This document shows, piece by piece, positions 11,301-19,142 of a stretch of DNA of 64,000 nt. Each line of letters begins with the position of its first letter. Position 1 is the first letter of the stretch. The stretch is from NCBI RefSeq assembly GCF_019424165.1, contig NZ_JAHZAA010000001.1:124001-188000 (forward strand), given 5' to 3'. The notes under the pieces are model-generated. The model was not told the DNA's origin. It worked only from the letters and a program-made list of their open reading frames with translations, and ran no database searches. Made by a program: the position numbers and the translations under genes. The stretch is from Desulfovibrio sp. (lineage in GTDB: Bacteria; Desulfobacterota; Desulfovibrionia; Desulfovibrionales; Desulfovibrionaceae).

Positions 11301-11894
11301 GGTTTTGACTGCAAATATCTGGTTACGGCCTGCGGCTCCTGCCGCGACGGGCTGGAACGACTGAACATACAGGCGCAGTTTCCTGATCTTGTCATGCGCG
11401 ATGTGGCTCAGCTCACCATGCCCCTGCTGTCCCGCGATGATCTGCGCGCTCCTGTGGCCGAAGGCTCAAGGCTGGTGTACCACGGGGCCTGCCACTGCGA
11501 GTGGGCTGATGTGCACAAGGTCAAGGGGCAACGGCAGGTTGTACGCGCCCTTGGTGAATTCAGCGGGGCGGATGTGGTTCTCAGCCCCGGCTGCTGCGGT
11601 GAATCCGGCATGGGGGCCATGACCTCGCCCCAGATATATAATCTTTTGCGAATACGGAAACAGCAGCGGCTTGAGGATGCCATGGGCGAGAAATATGACG
11701 GTCCCGTGGTGGTGGGCTGCCCGTCCTGCAAGATTGGCATCGCGCGCTGCCTTATCAATATGCACGACAAACATTCCGTTCTGCATGTGGCCGAATGGCT
11801 GGCAGGACAGGTTGACGGTGAAGACCGTCGCCAGAGCTTCCGCAAAAAAGTTAATGAAACTCGCGGTGATGTGCGCGTAATTGATCTGAAGTAG
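8343..11894 (+). CDS. FAD/iron-sulfur oxidoreductase, D-lactate dehydrogenase/glycolate oxidase type (GlcD-GlcF fusion)
   Basis: An 1183-residue fusion. Residues about 120-690 are a GlcD-like flavoprotein with the FAD loop PRGGGSGMTGGAVP at 166-179 and a C-terminal segment ending near GEHGIGITK. Residues about 725-805 carry two 4Fe-4S motifs, CTRCGKCKQVC and CTACGRCMANCP. Residues about 910-1150 hold two cysteine-rich CCG modules (FPGCGG, CCGFPL, ACGSC, then GACHCEW, PGCCGESG, GCPSC), as in GlcF/HdrB. It likely oxidises D-lactate or another 2-hydroxy acid on the cytoplasmic membrane face and passes electrons to menaquinone or a heterodisulfide-like partner. Similar giant proteins occur in Desulfovibrio. 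GAGG precedes the ATG. Substrate assignment is inference. Confidence 0.88.
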   Translation: MPHKGPHISISPDYVVNRILRINIDDFAEWPESVRNLAIAIAEELFLVAYNPFIDADTVRSSVRGSFEKESVSLAHYYATAIGEGITMFWSAHEAEMEFREKLINALGDVLPAECILTNPGALVESATDATDLRMELPLLVVEPDTTEQVAELVRLANDMKFALIPRGGGSGMTGGAVPARKRTLIVSLTRLTRVDPIDMENMSVTCEAGAITQTVISAVDAAGALFSVDPASKQASSIGGNISENAGGPMAFEYGTTLDNLLWWRMVTPTGEIITVERENHPRHKILPHETAVFVIKDVSGGVRNVVHLRGDEIRLPGLGKDVTNKALGGLPGMQKEGVDGIITEASFIVHPKPRHSRVMVLEFFGRSMHPAAVVVRELVALRNRIREEGDYAHLSAMEEFNAKYVQAIEYKRKSEKYDGAPISVIILQVDGDDPYLLDTCVGDIVSVVEQQENVDIIVAADDKEGERFWEDRHKLSAIAKRTSGFKLNEDVVIPMERIPDFALFLEQINLECTAASYRHALQEVGRLPGFPMEDKDFNREFSQASKAASGDVAAADVSDMEMAERAEVFLESLKEKYPHLAKKISKIRDYMEASRIVVASHMHAGDGNCHVNIPVNSNDAHMLEEAEEVAARVMAECQEMGGEVSGEHGIGITKIAFFSKEKMDALRAFKERVDPRDVMNPAKLVYRDLPVRPFTFSFNRLIRDIRESGLPDKDKLIHLLTSIQVCTRCGKCKQVCSMCYPERSMQYHPRNKNMVMGMLLEAVYYSQVNKGRIDDRLLKWMRDLVEHCTACGRCMANCPVKIPSGEVALTLRALLEHEGASGHPIKGRALEWLVRDIAHRAPKAAKVASLGQKMQNKFLGFIPAVWKRRMQSPLFSGRGPKMGYTNLYESLKLHRGAVFTPAEPAPGMPLALYFPGCGGALFYDRIGTSSIMLLLKAGFAVAVPPRHMCCGFPLLAAGMDTAFEDNMAQNRQYLASMLRSLAKQGFDCKYLVTACGSCRDGLERLNIQAQFPDLVMRDVAQLTMPLLSRDDLRAPVAEGSRLVYHGACHCEWADVHKVKGQRQVVRALGEFSGADVVLSPGCCGESGMGAMTSPQIYNLLRIRKQQRLEDAMGEKYDGPVVVGCPSCKIGIARCLINMHDKHSVLHVAEWLAGQVDGEDRRQSFRKKVNETRGDVRVIDLK

Positions 11895-11928
11895 ACGTTG
11901 CGCAAGGCGCATTGCGGTTTTGCCAATA

Positions 11929-11970
11929 GTAAAGGGCCGCCCCGTAAGCACGGGGGCGGCCCTTTAATAT
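11929..11970. terminator. Shared bidirectional terminator
   Basis: A 13-bp GC-rich stem (AAAGGGCCGCCCC with GGGGCGGCCCTTT) lies exactly between the convergent oxidoreductase and gadB genes, with A/T tails on both sides. Confidence 0.85.
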
Positions 11971-11982
11971 TGGCGCAGGAAG

Positions 11983-13389
11983 TTATTTTTGGGCGGGGCG
12001 GCCGGCGTGGCTGTTGCTGCCGGCTTCGGTTTCGTTCAGCGGTTTGCTGACGGGGTGTGCGTCAAAGTGGGCCATGGCCCGTTTGAGGTCGTCGACAAGC
12101 AGGGAGCCGAGGTCACGGCTGAAGCCGTGGCGCACCAGCACGCGCATGACCACGAGGTCTTCGCGGTGCGCGGGCATGGAGTAGGCGGGGACCTGCCAGC
12201 CACGTGAGCGCAGGCGGTCCGAGAGATCGTAGAGGCTGTAGCTGGTTTTGGCATTGGCCTTAAAGGTCCAGCACAGGGCCGGGATGCCGCCACGCCCGTT
12301 ATACAGCACTTCAAAGGGACCGAGCTTGGCGATTTCGTCGCCCAGGAAGCGGGCCGTATCGTAGCAGTTCTGGTGAATGCGGCGGTAGCCTTCGCGGCCC
12401 AGGCGCAGGAAGTTGTAGTACTGGGCGATGATCTGGCCGCCGGGGCGGGAGAAGTTGAGCGCAAAGGTGGGCATGTTGCCGCCCAGGTAGTTCACATTGA
12501 AAATCAGGTCTTCGGGCAGGTCGCTTTTTTCGCGCCAGACTACCCAGCCCACACCAAGCGGGGCAAGGCCGAATTTGTGGCCGGAAGAGTTGATGGACTT
12601 GACGCGGGGCAGGCGGAAGTCCCAGAGCAGGTCCGGCTCGATAAACGGGGCAAGAAAGCCGCCGCTGGCGCCGTCCACATGAATGGGAATGTCCCAGCCC
12701 TTGTCTTTCTGCAGCTTGTCGAGGGCCTTGCTGACTTCTTCCACCGGCTCGTACTGGCCGGTAAAGGTCACGCCAAGGGTAGGCACAACGCCGATGGTAT
12801 TTTCATCGCAGCGTTTGATGACTTCTTCGGCGGTCATGATCAGGCGGTCTTTTTCCATCGGGATTTCGCGTAGTTCCACATCCCAGTAGCGGGCGAACTT
12901 TTCCCAGCAGACCTGCACGGGGCCGCACACCATATTGGGTTTGTCATAGGGCTTTCCGGCGGCCTTGCGCATGTTGACCCAGCGGCGCTTCATGGCAAGC
13001 CCCCCAAGCATGGCGGCTTCGCTGGAGCCGGTGGTGGAGCAGCCCAGGGTTCCCCTGGGGTCCGGCGAATGCCACAGGTCGGCCAGCATGTGCACGCAGC
13101 GCGTTTCTGTTTCGGCTGTCTGCGGGTATTCGTCCTTGTCGATCATGTTCTTGTCAACGCATTCGGCCATGATCTGGTTGATTTCGGGGTCTACCCAGGT
13201 CTGGCAGAAGGTAGCCAGGTTCTGGCGCGAATTGCCGTCCAGCATAAGTTCATCATGAATGGCCTGGTATACGTCGCGGGGGCGGTTTTCCTGCAGGGGC
13301 ATCTGATAGCGCGGCATGGCATTTGCCATGTCCGACGCGGCATAGGTGTCATCAAGCACGGTGTTACGCAAGGTGTTTTTCGCAGTCAT
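11983..13389 (-). CDS. gadB: Glutamate decarboxylase
   Basis: A PLP enzyme converting L-glutamate plus a proton to GABA and CO2 in the cytoplasm, consuming acid. Its 468 residues match the E. coli GadA/GadB length (466). Visible motifs are [19 protein letters not shown], the cofactor aspartate in HVDGASGGF, and the Schiff-base lysine in [10 protein letters not shown] (Lys272, where E. coli has Lys276). It follows gadC by 3 bases, so translation is probably coupled; GGAG lies before the ATG inside the gadC end. The C-terminal 20 residues diverge from E. coli, so the pH-dependent active-site plug cannot be assumed. Confidence 0.96.
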   Translation of the reverse strand: MTAKNTLRNTVLDDTYAASDMANAMPRYQMPLQENRPRDVYQAIHDELMLDGNSRQNLATFCQTWVDPEINQIMAECVDKNMIDKDEYPQTAETETRCVHMLADLWHSPDPRGTLGCSTTGSSEAAMLGGLAMKRRWVNMRKAAGKPYDKPNMVCGPVQVCWEKFARYWDVELREIPMEKDRLIMTAEEVIKRCDENTIGVVPTLGVTFTGQYEPVEEVSKALDKLQKDKGWDIPIHVDGASGGFLAPFIEPDLLWDFRLPRVKSINSSGHKFGLAPLGVGWVVWREKSDLPEDLIFNVNYLGGNMPTFALNFSRPGGQIIAQYYNFLRLGREGYRRIHQNCYDTARFLGDEIAKLGPFEVLYNGRGGIPALCWTFKANAKTSYSLYDLSDRLRSRGWQVPAYSMPAHREDLVVMRVLVRHGFSRDLGSLLVDDLKRAMAHFDAHPVSKPLNETEAGSNSHAGRPAQK

Positions 13390-13392
13390 GCT

Positions 13393-14880
13393 TTAATCTC
13401 CATTGTTGCCGTTAATTGAAAAATTGCTTTCCGCACCCGTTGTGCGCTTCCATTGAGGCTTTTTGAAGGCCTGAATGATGAGCGGAATAGCGATAAAGAC
13501 CGACAGACCGCCCGCCACAAGGGCCACGTACAGGGCAGGATTACCCACAGGCAGGTTGTGCGGCGGAAAAAATCCCGCCGTAAAGGCAAAAGCCACGCCT
13601 AAAAGGCCCGTACCGCCGATCAGAAACATGCCCACAATGCCTCCGGGCACGCTGTATGTTCGCGGCAGATCGGGCCGGGTGATGCGCAGGCGTATGGCTG
13701 CGGCGAACATGAGCAGATACATGGCCAGATAGATGCTGGCCGTAAGCGTGGTCAGAATAAAAAAGGCAATACTGACGTTTTTTACCAGAAAATAGATGGA
13801 GCTCAGTGCAAGAACGATAACACCCTGTATGGCAAGCAGGGCCACTGGTGCGCCAGCCTTGTTCACTTTGCCGAAAAACGGCGGCGCTTCGCCGTCACGG
13901 GCAGTTTGCAGCATGCCTTTGCTTGGGCCGGATACCCAGGCCATCACGTTGCCCACACCGCCGAAGGTGATAAGCAGGGCAACCAGCGGCACAAGAAAAT
14001 CCAGATCAAACTTTTTCAGCATAAGAGAAAAAGCTTCCATCAGCCCGGCTGTGAGGCTTATTTCTTTGGGCGTAAGCACCGTTGCCACGGCAAGCGAACC
14101 CATAAGATAAACAAGAAAGGCAATGGCCGAGGCCAGCAGCATGGCAATGGGAAAATCCCGGCGTGGATTTTTCATGCTTGCGGCCTGTACACCCTGCACC
14201 TCAATACCCGAGAACATAAGCAGAATGCCCGCAAGAAAGGTCACACTGCCAAGGCCCGTGAAATGCGGAAAAAAGCGCGGATGCACATGTTCGCGTACCA
14301 TATGCCCGTCTACCGGCGTGCTTTGCGTCAGAAAGGCCACGGCATTGCCCTGGTCAACCCAGAACAGGCCAAGAATGATGATGAACAGGCTTGGCACAAG
14401 CGTTCCCATAAAAACGCTGTACTTGGTCAGTGTGTTGACCGCGCCGGTTCCGCTCAGCGCCACGCCGGTGGCGCAGGCATAAATGCCTATGCTGACAAGG
14501 CCCGTGTACACGCCGCTTTGCGACAGGTGGGGGTCGCCCAGGCAATAGGCCAGAGAGGCCGCGGAAAAGCCGAGAATGGTGGGGTACCAGGCCAGGGTCT
14601 GCACCCATTGCAGCCATATGGCCACAAAGCCCCAGCGCGGGCCGAAAGCCTCTTTTACCCATATGTAGACGCCGCCCTTGCGTTCGGCAAAGGCGCTGCC
14701 CAGTTCAGCAGAAACCATGCCCGCGGGCAAAAGAAAAACAACAGTGGCAAAAAGAATGTAAAAAACCAGTGAAAGCCCCTCAAGGGCCATCATGGGCAGT
14801 GCGTTCAGACTTACAACTGTGCCCAGCGCCATCAGGGCAAGAGTTGAAATGGCGACATTTTTGGGGGGCTGTTCGGACAT
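13393..14880 (-). CDS. gadC: Glutamate:GABA antiporter family protein (GadC-like)
   Basis: A 495-residue APC-superfamily transporter with about 12 membrane segments. It is expected to exchange external glutamate (or glutamine) for internal GABA. Family features include the N-terminal segment ALGTVVSLNALPMMALEGLS, the conserved KGGVYIWVKEAFGPRWGF, and GPSKGMLQTARDGEAPPFFG in the second half. GAGGAG stands 5 bases before the ATG. The gene directly precedes gadB, as part of a gadCB operon. The cytoplasmic C-terminal tail is short (about 25 residues after the last helix) compared with the E. coli plug, which may alter pH gating. The family is confident; the exact exchange pair is inferred from gadB. 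Confidence 0.92.
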   Translation of the reverse strand: MSEQPPKNVAISTLALMALGTVVSLNALPMMALEGLSLVFYILFATVVFLLPAGMVSAELGSAFAERKGGVYIWVKEAFGPRWGFVAIWLQWVQTLAWYPTILGFSAASLAYCLGDPHLSQSGVYTGLVSIGIYACATGVALSGTGAVNTLTKYSVFMGTLVPSLFIIILGLFWVDQGNAVAFLTQSTPVDGHMVREHVHPRFFPHFTGLGSVTFLAGILLMFSGIEVQGVQAASMKNPRRDFPIAMLLASAIAFLVYLMGSLAVATVLTPKEISLTAGLMEAFSLMLKKFDLDFLVPLVALLITFGGVGNVMAWVSGPSKGMLQTARDGEAPPFFGKVNKAGAPVALLAIQGVIVLALSSIYFLVKNVSIAFFILTTLTASIYLAMYLLMFAAAIRLRITRPDLPRTYSVPGGIVGMFLIGGTGLLGVAFAFTAGFFPPHNLPVGNPALYVALVAGGLSVFIAIPLIIQAFKKPQWKRTTGAESNFSINGNNGD

Positions 14881-15289
14881 CCGTACTCCTCGGAAAGCTC
14901 TTGTAAATCAAGGAAGAGATGGCTGGGCGGCGCAGATGTTGCCCTGACCACAGATGAGGAATCGTTTTAATTAGTAAAAAGCTAAACATGTTTTTCTTTT
15001 TTTTACAACTTGTTTGTTGATAGCGTGCGGTGAAGACAATCTTTTACGCCCGCCTTTTTGTAGGAAAGTGAAGGGGGACTGGCCTGTATTGTGTGCTGTA
15101 TCATGCTGATATAAAAATAATTTTCTATAAAGATGTGTAAACAATGACCAAGTGTGTTGACGCAATGCATAATTTTTACTAGTTTTAGTTTAATTGAAAA
15201 CAATTATTCATATTGACTGTTTTTTGCCGAACGTGGGACGTTGTTGATGAAACGCCGCAAACATATCTTGGCAACATAGGAGCGTCATT
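14881..15289. promoter_or_regulatory. AT-rich divergent control region of the gad/gls island
   Basis: This 409-bp region separates gadCB from the second antiporter-glutaminase unit and is notably AT-rich for this chromosome. It carries a perfect palindrome TAATTG-AAAA-CAATTA at 15191-15206, a good operator candidate, and a TTGACG (15157-15162) with a weak TAGTTT 17 bases on for the rightward genes. No open frame inside is convincing. Joint control of both sides is an inference from the shared region. Confidence 0.5.
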
Positions 15290-16789
15290 ATGGGAGCAGT
15301 GAAAGAACAGACTTCCGGTTCAAAAATGACTATTACGACCATAGTGATTATGAATATCACTGCGGTCGTCAGCCTGCGTTTTCTTCCTTCAGAGGCGGAA
15401 TACGGCTTGGGCGCCATTTTTTATTATGCCTTTGCAGCCCTGGTCTTTCTGGTTCCCATGGCGCTGGTAGCGGCGGAACTGGCTACCACCTATCCTGAAA
15501 AAGGCGGTGTTTTCCGCTGGGTCAGCGAGGCGTTTGGTCCGCGCTGGGGCTTTTTGGCCATGGCCATGCTGTGGATTGAGGTCATTCCCTACTTTCCCAC
15601 TGTGCTCACCTTCGGGGCCGTATCCATCGCCTTTATGGACCCGAACGTAAGCATGGCAGAAACTATGGCAGCCAATAAATGGTACATTACGGGCTTTGTG
15701 CTGCTAGTGTACTGGATATCGGTGTTCATTGCCCTGCGCGGCGTCGGCATATTTGCGCGGGTGTCAAAATGGTGCGGTATTGTGGGTACGATCATCCCCG
15801 CCGCCGTGGTGGTGGTGCTGGGCTTCGCCTATCTGTTCTGCAGCGGCAAGCCGCCCTTGATCGAGCTGAGTTGGGGGGCGCTGATTCCCGACTTTACCAA
15901 CTTCAGCAACGTGGTTCTTGCCGCCAGTATATTCCTGGCTTACGCGGGTATGGAAATGAACGCCGTGCACGTCAAGGATATGGATAACCCCACGAAAAAG
16001 TATCCCATCGCCATTACCATCGCCTCGGTGGGTACGGTAGCCATCTTCCTGCTGAGCACTCTTGGCATCGCCTTTGTTGTACCCAAGCAGGATATCAATC
16101 TTACCCAGAGCCTGCTGCTGGCCTATGACCTGCTGTTCAAGTGGATCAATGCCGAGTGGCTGGGCTCCGTGCTGGCCGTCATGCTGGCTTTTGGCGTACT
16201 GGGCGGCGTGGTCACCTGGATTGCCGGTCCCAATACCGGTGTGCTCGCCGTGGCCAAGGCCGGGTATCTGCCCCGCTGGTTCCAGAAGACCAACCGTTTC
16301 GGCATGGGCAGCCATCTCATGATCGTGCAGGCTGTGGTTGTTACCATCCTGTCCATCACATTTGTGGTCATGCCTTCGGTGCAGGCGGCCTTTCAGATCC
16401 TGTCGCAGCTTACGGTTATCCTGTACCTGGTCATGTACATGCTCATGTTCGCCAGCGGCATCCGCCTGCGGCTGAGCCAGCCCAACCGGACGCGGCCTTA
16501 CCGGGTTCCCGGTATGTACCTGTGGGCTACGCTGGGTTTTGTCGGCTCGCTGCTGGCCTTTGCGCTCAGCTTTGTGCCTCCGAGCCAGATTTCCATCGGC
16601 AGCCCTGAAACCTATATGATGTACCTGATCGTGCTGGTGGTGATCTTTGTGACTATTCCGCTGACGATCTTCGCCCTGCGCAAGCCTGAATGGCGCGACC
16701 CCAATTCAGACTTTGAGCCGTTCACCTGGGAAAAGGAAAAGACCCAGGCCGCTGCGCAACCGCAGGCCGGAACGCAGACCGGAAGCTAG
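15290..16789 (+). CDS. Second GadC-like amino acid antiporter
   Basis: A 499-residue APC-superfamily antiporter with about 12 membrane segments, clearly paralogous to the gadC product. It shares MNITAVVSLRFLPSEAEYGL, KGGVFRWVSEAFGPRWGFLA, IAGPNTGVLAVAKAGYLPRW and the ending segment PLTIFALRKPEW. AGGAG lies 7 bases before the ATG. It precedes a glutaminase gene by 85 bases, which suggests glutamine/glutamate or glutamate/GABA exchange, as GadC performs in the glutamine-dependent acid resistance of E. coli. The C-terminal tail is Gln/Ala-rich (about 25 residues). The exchange pair is inference; the family is firm. Confidence 0.9.
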   Translation: MGAVKEQTSGSKMTITTIVIMNITAVVSLRFLPSEAEYGLGAIFYYAFAALVFLVPMALVAAELATTYPEKGGVFRWVSEAFGPRWGFLAMAMLWIEVIPYFPTVLTFGAVSIAFMDPNVSMAETMAANKWYITGFVLLVYWISVFIALRGVGIFARVSKWCGIVGTIIPAAVVVVLGFAYLFCSGKPPLIELSWGALIPDFTNFSNVVLAASIFLAYAGMEMNAVHVKDMDNPTKKYPIAITIASVGTVAIFLLSTLGIAFVVPKQDINLTQSLLLAYDLLFKWINAEWLGSVLAVMLAFGVLGGVVTWIAGPNTGVLAVAKAGYLPRWFQKTNRFGMGSHLMIVQAVVVTILSITFVVMPSVQAAFQILSQLTVILYLVMYMLMFASGIRLRLSQPNRTRPYRVPGMYLWATLGFVGSLLAFALSFVPPSQISIGSPETYMMYLIVLVVIFVTIPLTIFALRKPEWRDPNSDFEPFTWEKEKTQAAAQPQAGTQTGS

Positions 16790-16822
16790 CGCCCGACGTT
16801 TCATGACAACATAACAGTTTGT

Positions 16823-16859
16823 AATAAAGCCGTAATAGCTTTGCTATTGCGGCTTTATT
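16823..16859 (+). terminator. Hairpin between the antiporter and glutaminase genes
   Basis: Arms AATAAAGCCGTAATAGC and GCTATTGCGGCTTTATT pair nearly perfectly over 17 bases with a 3-base loop. The glutaminase ribosome site AAGGA starts only 2-3 bases beyond. It may be a partial terminator or an mRNA processing/stability hairpin that tunes glutaminase against antiporter. Confidence 0.65.
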
Positions 16860-16874
16860 TAAAAGGAAAACACC

Positions 16875-17807
16875 ATGCCTGATATTGAAAAAATCCAGTC
16901 TGTGGTGAACAGCGCGCACGCGCAATTCAGCAAGGCCCCCGGCGGGGCCAATGCCGACTACATACCTTTTCTGGCAAATATACCGAGCGACCTTGCGGCC
17001 GTGGCTGTGGTGACGGCCCAGGGGCAGGTGGCGGCGGCCGGCGATGCGCAATACCGCTTTGCCATCGAATCCATTTCCAAGGTCTGCACGCTGGCGCTGG
17101 CGCTGGAAGATTTCGGCCCGCAGGCCGTGCAGGAAAAAATCGGCACCAGCCCCACGGGTTTGCCCTTTAACTCGGTTATGGCGCTGGAACTGCACGGCGA
17201 AAAACCTCTTTCGCCGCTGGTGAACGCCGGGGCCATGGCCTCGGCCAGTCTTGTGAAGGCAGGTTCTGCAGAAGAGCGCTGGCAGCGCATACTGAACATG
17301 CAGCGCAGGCTGGGCTCAAAGGAAATAGCCATTTCTGACGAACTGAACCAGTCGGAGCAGACCACAAACTTCCACAACCGGGGCATTGCCTGGTTGCTGT
17401 ATTCCGCAGGTTTCATGTACTGCGACCCCATGGAAGCCTGCGATGTATACACACGCCAGTGCTCGACCCTGCTCAGTACCGTGGAGCTTGCCACTGTCGG
17501 CGCTACCATTGCCGCGCGGGGGCGCAATCCCGTTACCGGCGAGCAGGTACTCAAGCCCGAGCACTGCCCCTGCATCATGGCTGAAATGACCATGGAAGGC
17601 ATGTACGACAGTTCTGGCGACTGGGCGTACAAGGTGGGTCTGCCGGGCAAGAGCGGCGTTGGGGGCGGCATATTGACGATTGTGCCGGGCATTATGGCCA
17701 TTGCGGCCTTTTCGCCGCCGCTGGACAGCGTGGGCAACAGCGTGCGCGGGCAGAAGATGGCGGCCTTTGTGGCCAATGAACTGGGATACAATCTGTATAA
17801 AGCCTGA
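16875..17807 (+). CDS. glsA: Glutaminase (beta-lactamase fold)
   Basis: Cytosolic enzyme hydrolysing L-glutamine to glutamate and ammonia. It has 310 residues, the same length as E. coli YbaS (GlsA). The catalytic Ser-x-x-Lys is visible as Ser66-Ile-Ser-Lys69 in FAIESISKVCTLALALE. Further family motifs are GTSPTGLPFNSVMALE, PLSPLVNAGAMASASLV, and the glycine-rich end LPGKSGVGGGILTIVPG. AAGGA precedes the ATG. With the neighbouring antiporter it can supply ammonia (proton uptake) and glutamate for GadB across the divergent promoter region, as in glutamine-dependent acid resistance. A strong terminator follows. Confidence 0.96.
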   Translation: MPDIEKIQSVVNSAHAQFSKAPGGANADYIPFLANIPSDLAAVAVVTAQGQVAAAGDAQYRFAIESISKVCTLALALEDFGPQAVQEKIGTSPTGLPFNSVMALELHGEKPLSPLVNAGAMASASLVKAGSAEERWQRILNMQRRLGSKEIAISDELNQSEQTTNFHNRGIAWLLYSAGFMYCDPMEACDVYTRQCSTLLSTVELATVGATIAARGRNPVTGEQVLKPEHCPCIMAEMTMEGMYDSSGDWAYKVGLPGKSGVGGGILTIVPGIMAIAAFSPPLDSVGNSVRGQKMAAFVANELGYNLYKA

Positions 17808-17869
17808 TAGGCAAGCGTACCGCGTGCCGGACACAGCGTGTGTTCCCGGTGCGGGGTGTCTGACCTTTT

Positions 17870-17909
17870 CGGCCCTTCCGGCAGACATGCAGGAGGGGCC
17901 GTTTTTTTT
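17870..17909 (+). terminator. Intrinsic terminator after glsA
   Basis: CGGCCCTTCC pairs with GGAGGGGCCG (one G-U pair) and is followed by eight T residues, about 60 bases past the glutaminase stop. Confidence 0.88.
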
Positions 17910-17994
17910 GCATGCTGGTTCCGGGGGGCGCTACACGCTGCGCCCGTGACAGACAGCGTGCTGCTCCCGGCATGGCTGCTCCGGCTGCGGCGGG

Positions 17995-18963
17995 TTATTC
18001 CCTCATGGTCTCACCGGCATAATAGCGCTTGAATGTTTTGCGCCAGGCAGTGGGGCTTGTACCCACCATGCGCCGGAAGTGCTCCCTGAGCGAGGCTGCC
18101 GAGCCAAAGCCGGTGCTGGTGGCTATTTCTTCCACCGACATGGTGCTTGCTTCCAGCAGGGCCTGAGAGCGGCGTACGCGCGCCCTGGTCAGCCACAGCA
18201 TGGGCGGAACGCCTACCTGCTCAAGAAATCTTCTGTTCAGCGTGCGGGAACTCATGTGGGCCTGCCTGCATATGCTGCCCAGGGTGAGGTTTTTGTGCAT
18301 GTTCTCCTGTAGCCATAGCAGCAGGGACGCGAGGTTGCCGCCGGATTCCGGCCCGGTGCGGCGTATGAACTGCCTCTGGCCGCCGTCGCGTTCCATAGGA
18401 ACCACAAAAAAGGCGGCAAGCTCTTCGGCGGCGGCAGCCCCCAGGTCCTGCCGGATCATGTGCAGGCAAAGGTCAATGCCCGAGGCAAGACCAGCGGAGG
18501 TGAGCACCTGGCCGTTATCCACAAACAGGATGTCGGCCTCCACATCTATCCGCGGATACCTTGCGGCCAGTTCTTCAGCAACAGACCAGTGCGTGGTGGC
18601 CTGCATGCCGTCCAGCAGGCCTGCGGCAGCCAGTATGCAGGCTCCGGTACATATGGAGGCTATGCGGATTCCGGCATCCCTGGCCTGGCGCAAAGCGTCT
18701 AGAACACCCTGGGAGCACACATCGAAGGACGGCGTGACGCCGGGTACAATAATCGTGTTCATCTTCAGCATGGCGGTCAGGGGTAATGCGCCGTCAATGC
18801 TGAACTGCCCGGATGGAACATGCCCGGTGTCGCCAATGAAACTCAGGTGGTAGGCATGTTCGCCGTTTTTTCCACAAGCCACGGAAAAGAGCTGAAAGGG
18901 GATCGAGCAGTCAAAAGGCACAAAGCCGGGCAATGCCAGAATACCGATGTTATGCATGTTCAT
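17995..18963 (-). CDS. GlxA-family AraC-type regulator with an N-terminal DJ-1/PfpI domain
   Basis: A 322-residue regulator. Residues about 5-190 form a DJ-1/PfpI (class I amidotransferase-like) domain with the elbow motif SICTGACILAAAGLLDG. Residues about 215-315 form an AraC/XylS double helix-turn-helix (LTLGSICRQAHMSSRTLNRR and VEEIATSTGFGSAASLREHF). Such proteins sense small metabolites by unknown means and activate nearby genes. It is divergent from a gene for a stand-alone DJ-1/PfpI protein, its likely target. The start is uncertain: ATG at 18963 or 18957, neither with a clear ribosome site. Confidence 0.88.
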   Translation of the reverse strand: MNMHNIGILALPGFVPFDCSIPFQLFSVACGKNGEHAYHLSFIGDTGHVPSGQFSIDGALPLTAMLKMNTIIVPGVTPSFDVCSQGVLDALRQARDAGIRIASICTGACILAAAGLLDGMQATTHWSVAEELAARYPRIDVEADILFVDNGQVLTSAGLASGIDLCLHMIRQDLGAAAAEELAAFFVVPMERDGGQRQFIRRTGPESGGNLASLLLWLQENMHKNLTLGSICRQAHMSSRTLNRRFLEQVGVPPMLWLTRARVRRSQALLEASTMSVEEIATSTGFGSAASLREHFRRMVGTSPTAWRKTFKRYYAGETMRE

Positions 18964-19142
18964 TTTGATTCACCGGGCGGAAAAAGGTTGCGGTAGGTTT
19001 TCATTACCCTTAATGGGCCTCCGCGCCAATACGGCGGCCCCTGTATGGCAGAATCCCGCCGCTGTTTGGCAAGGCCGGGGCTTTTGCGGCGCACCGGCCG
19101 TGGTAGTCTGGGCAATCATAACCACTTACAGAGGATGCGCCC

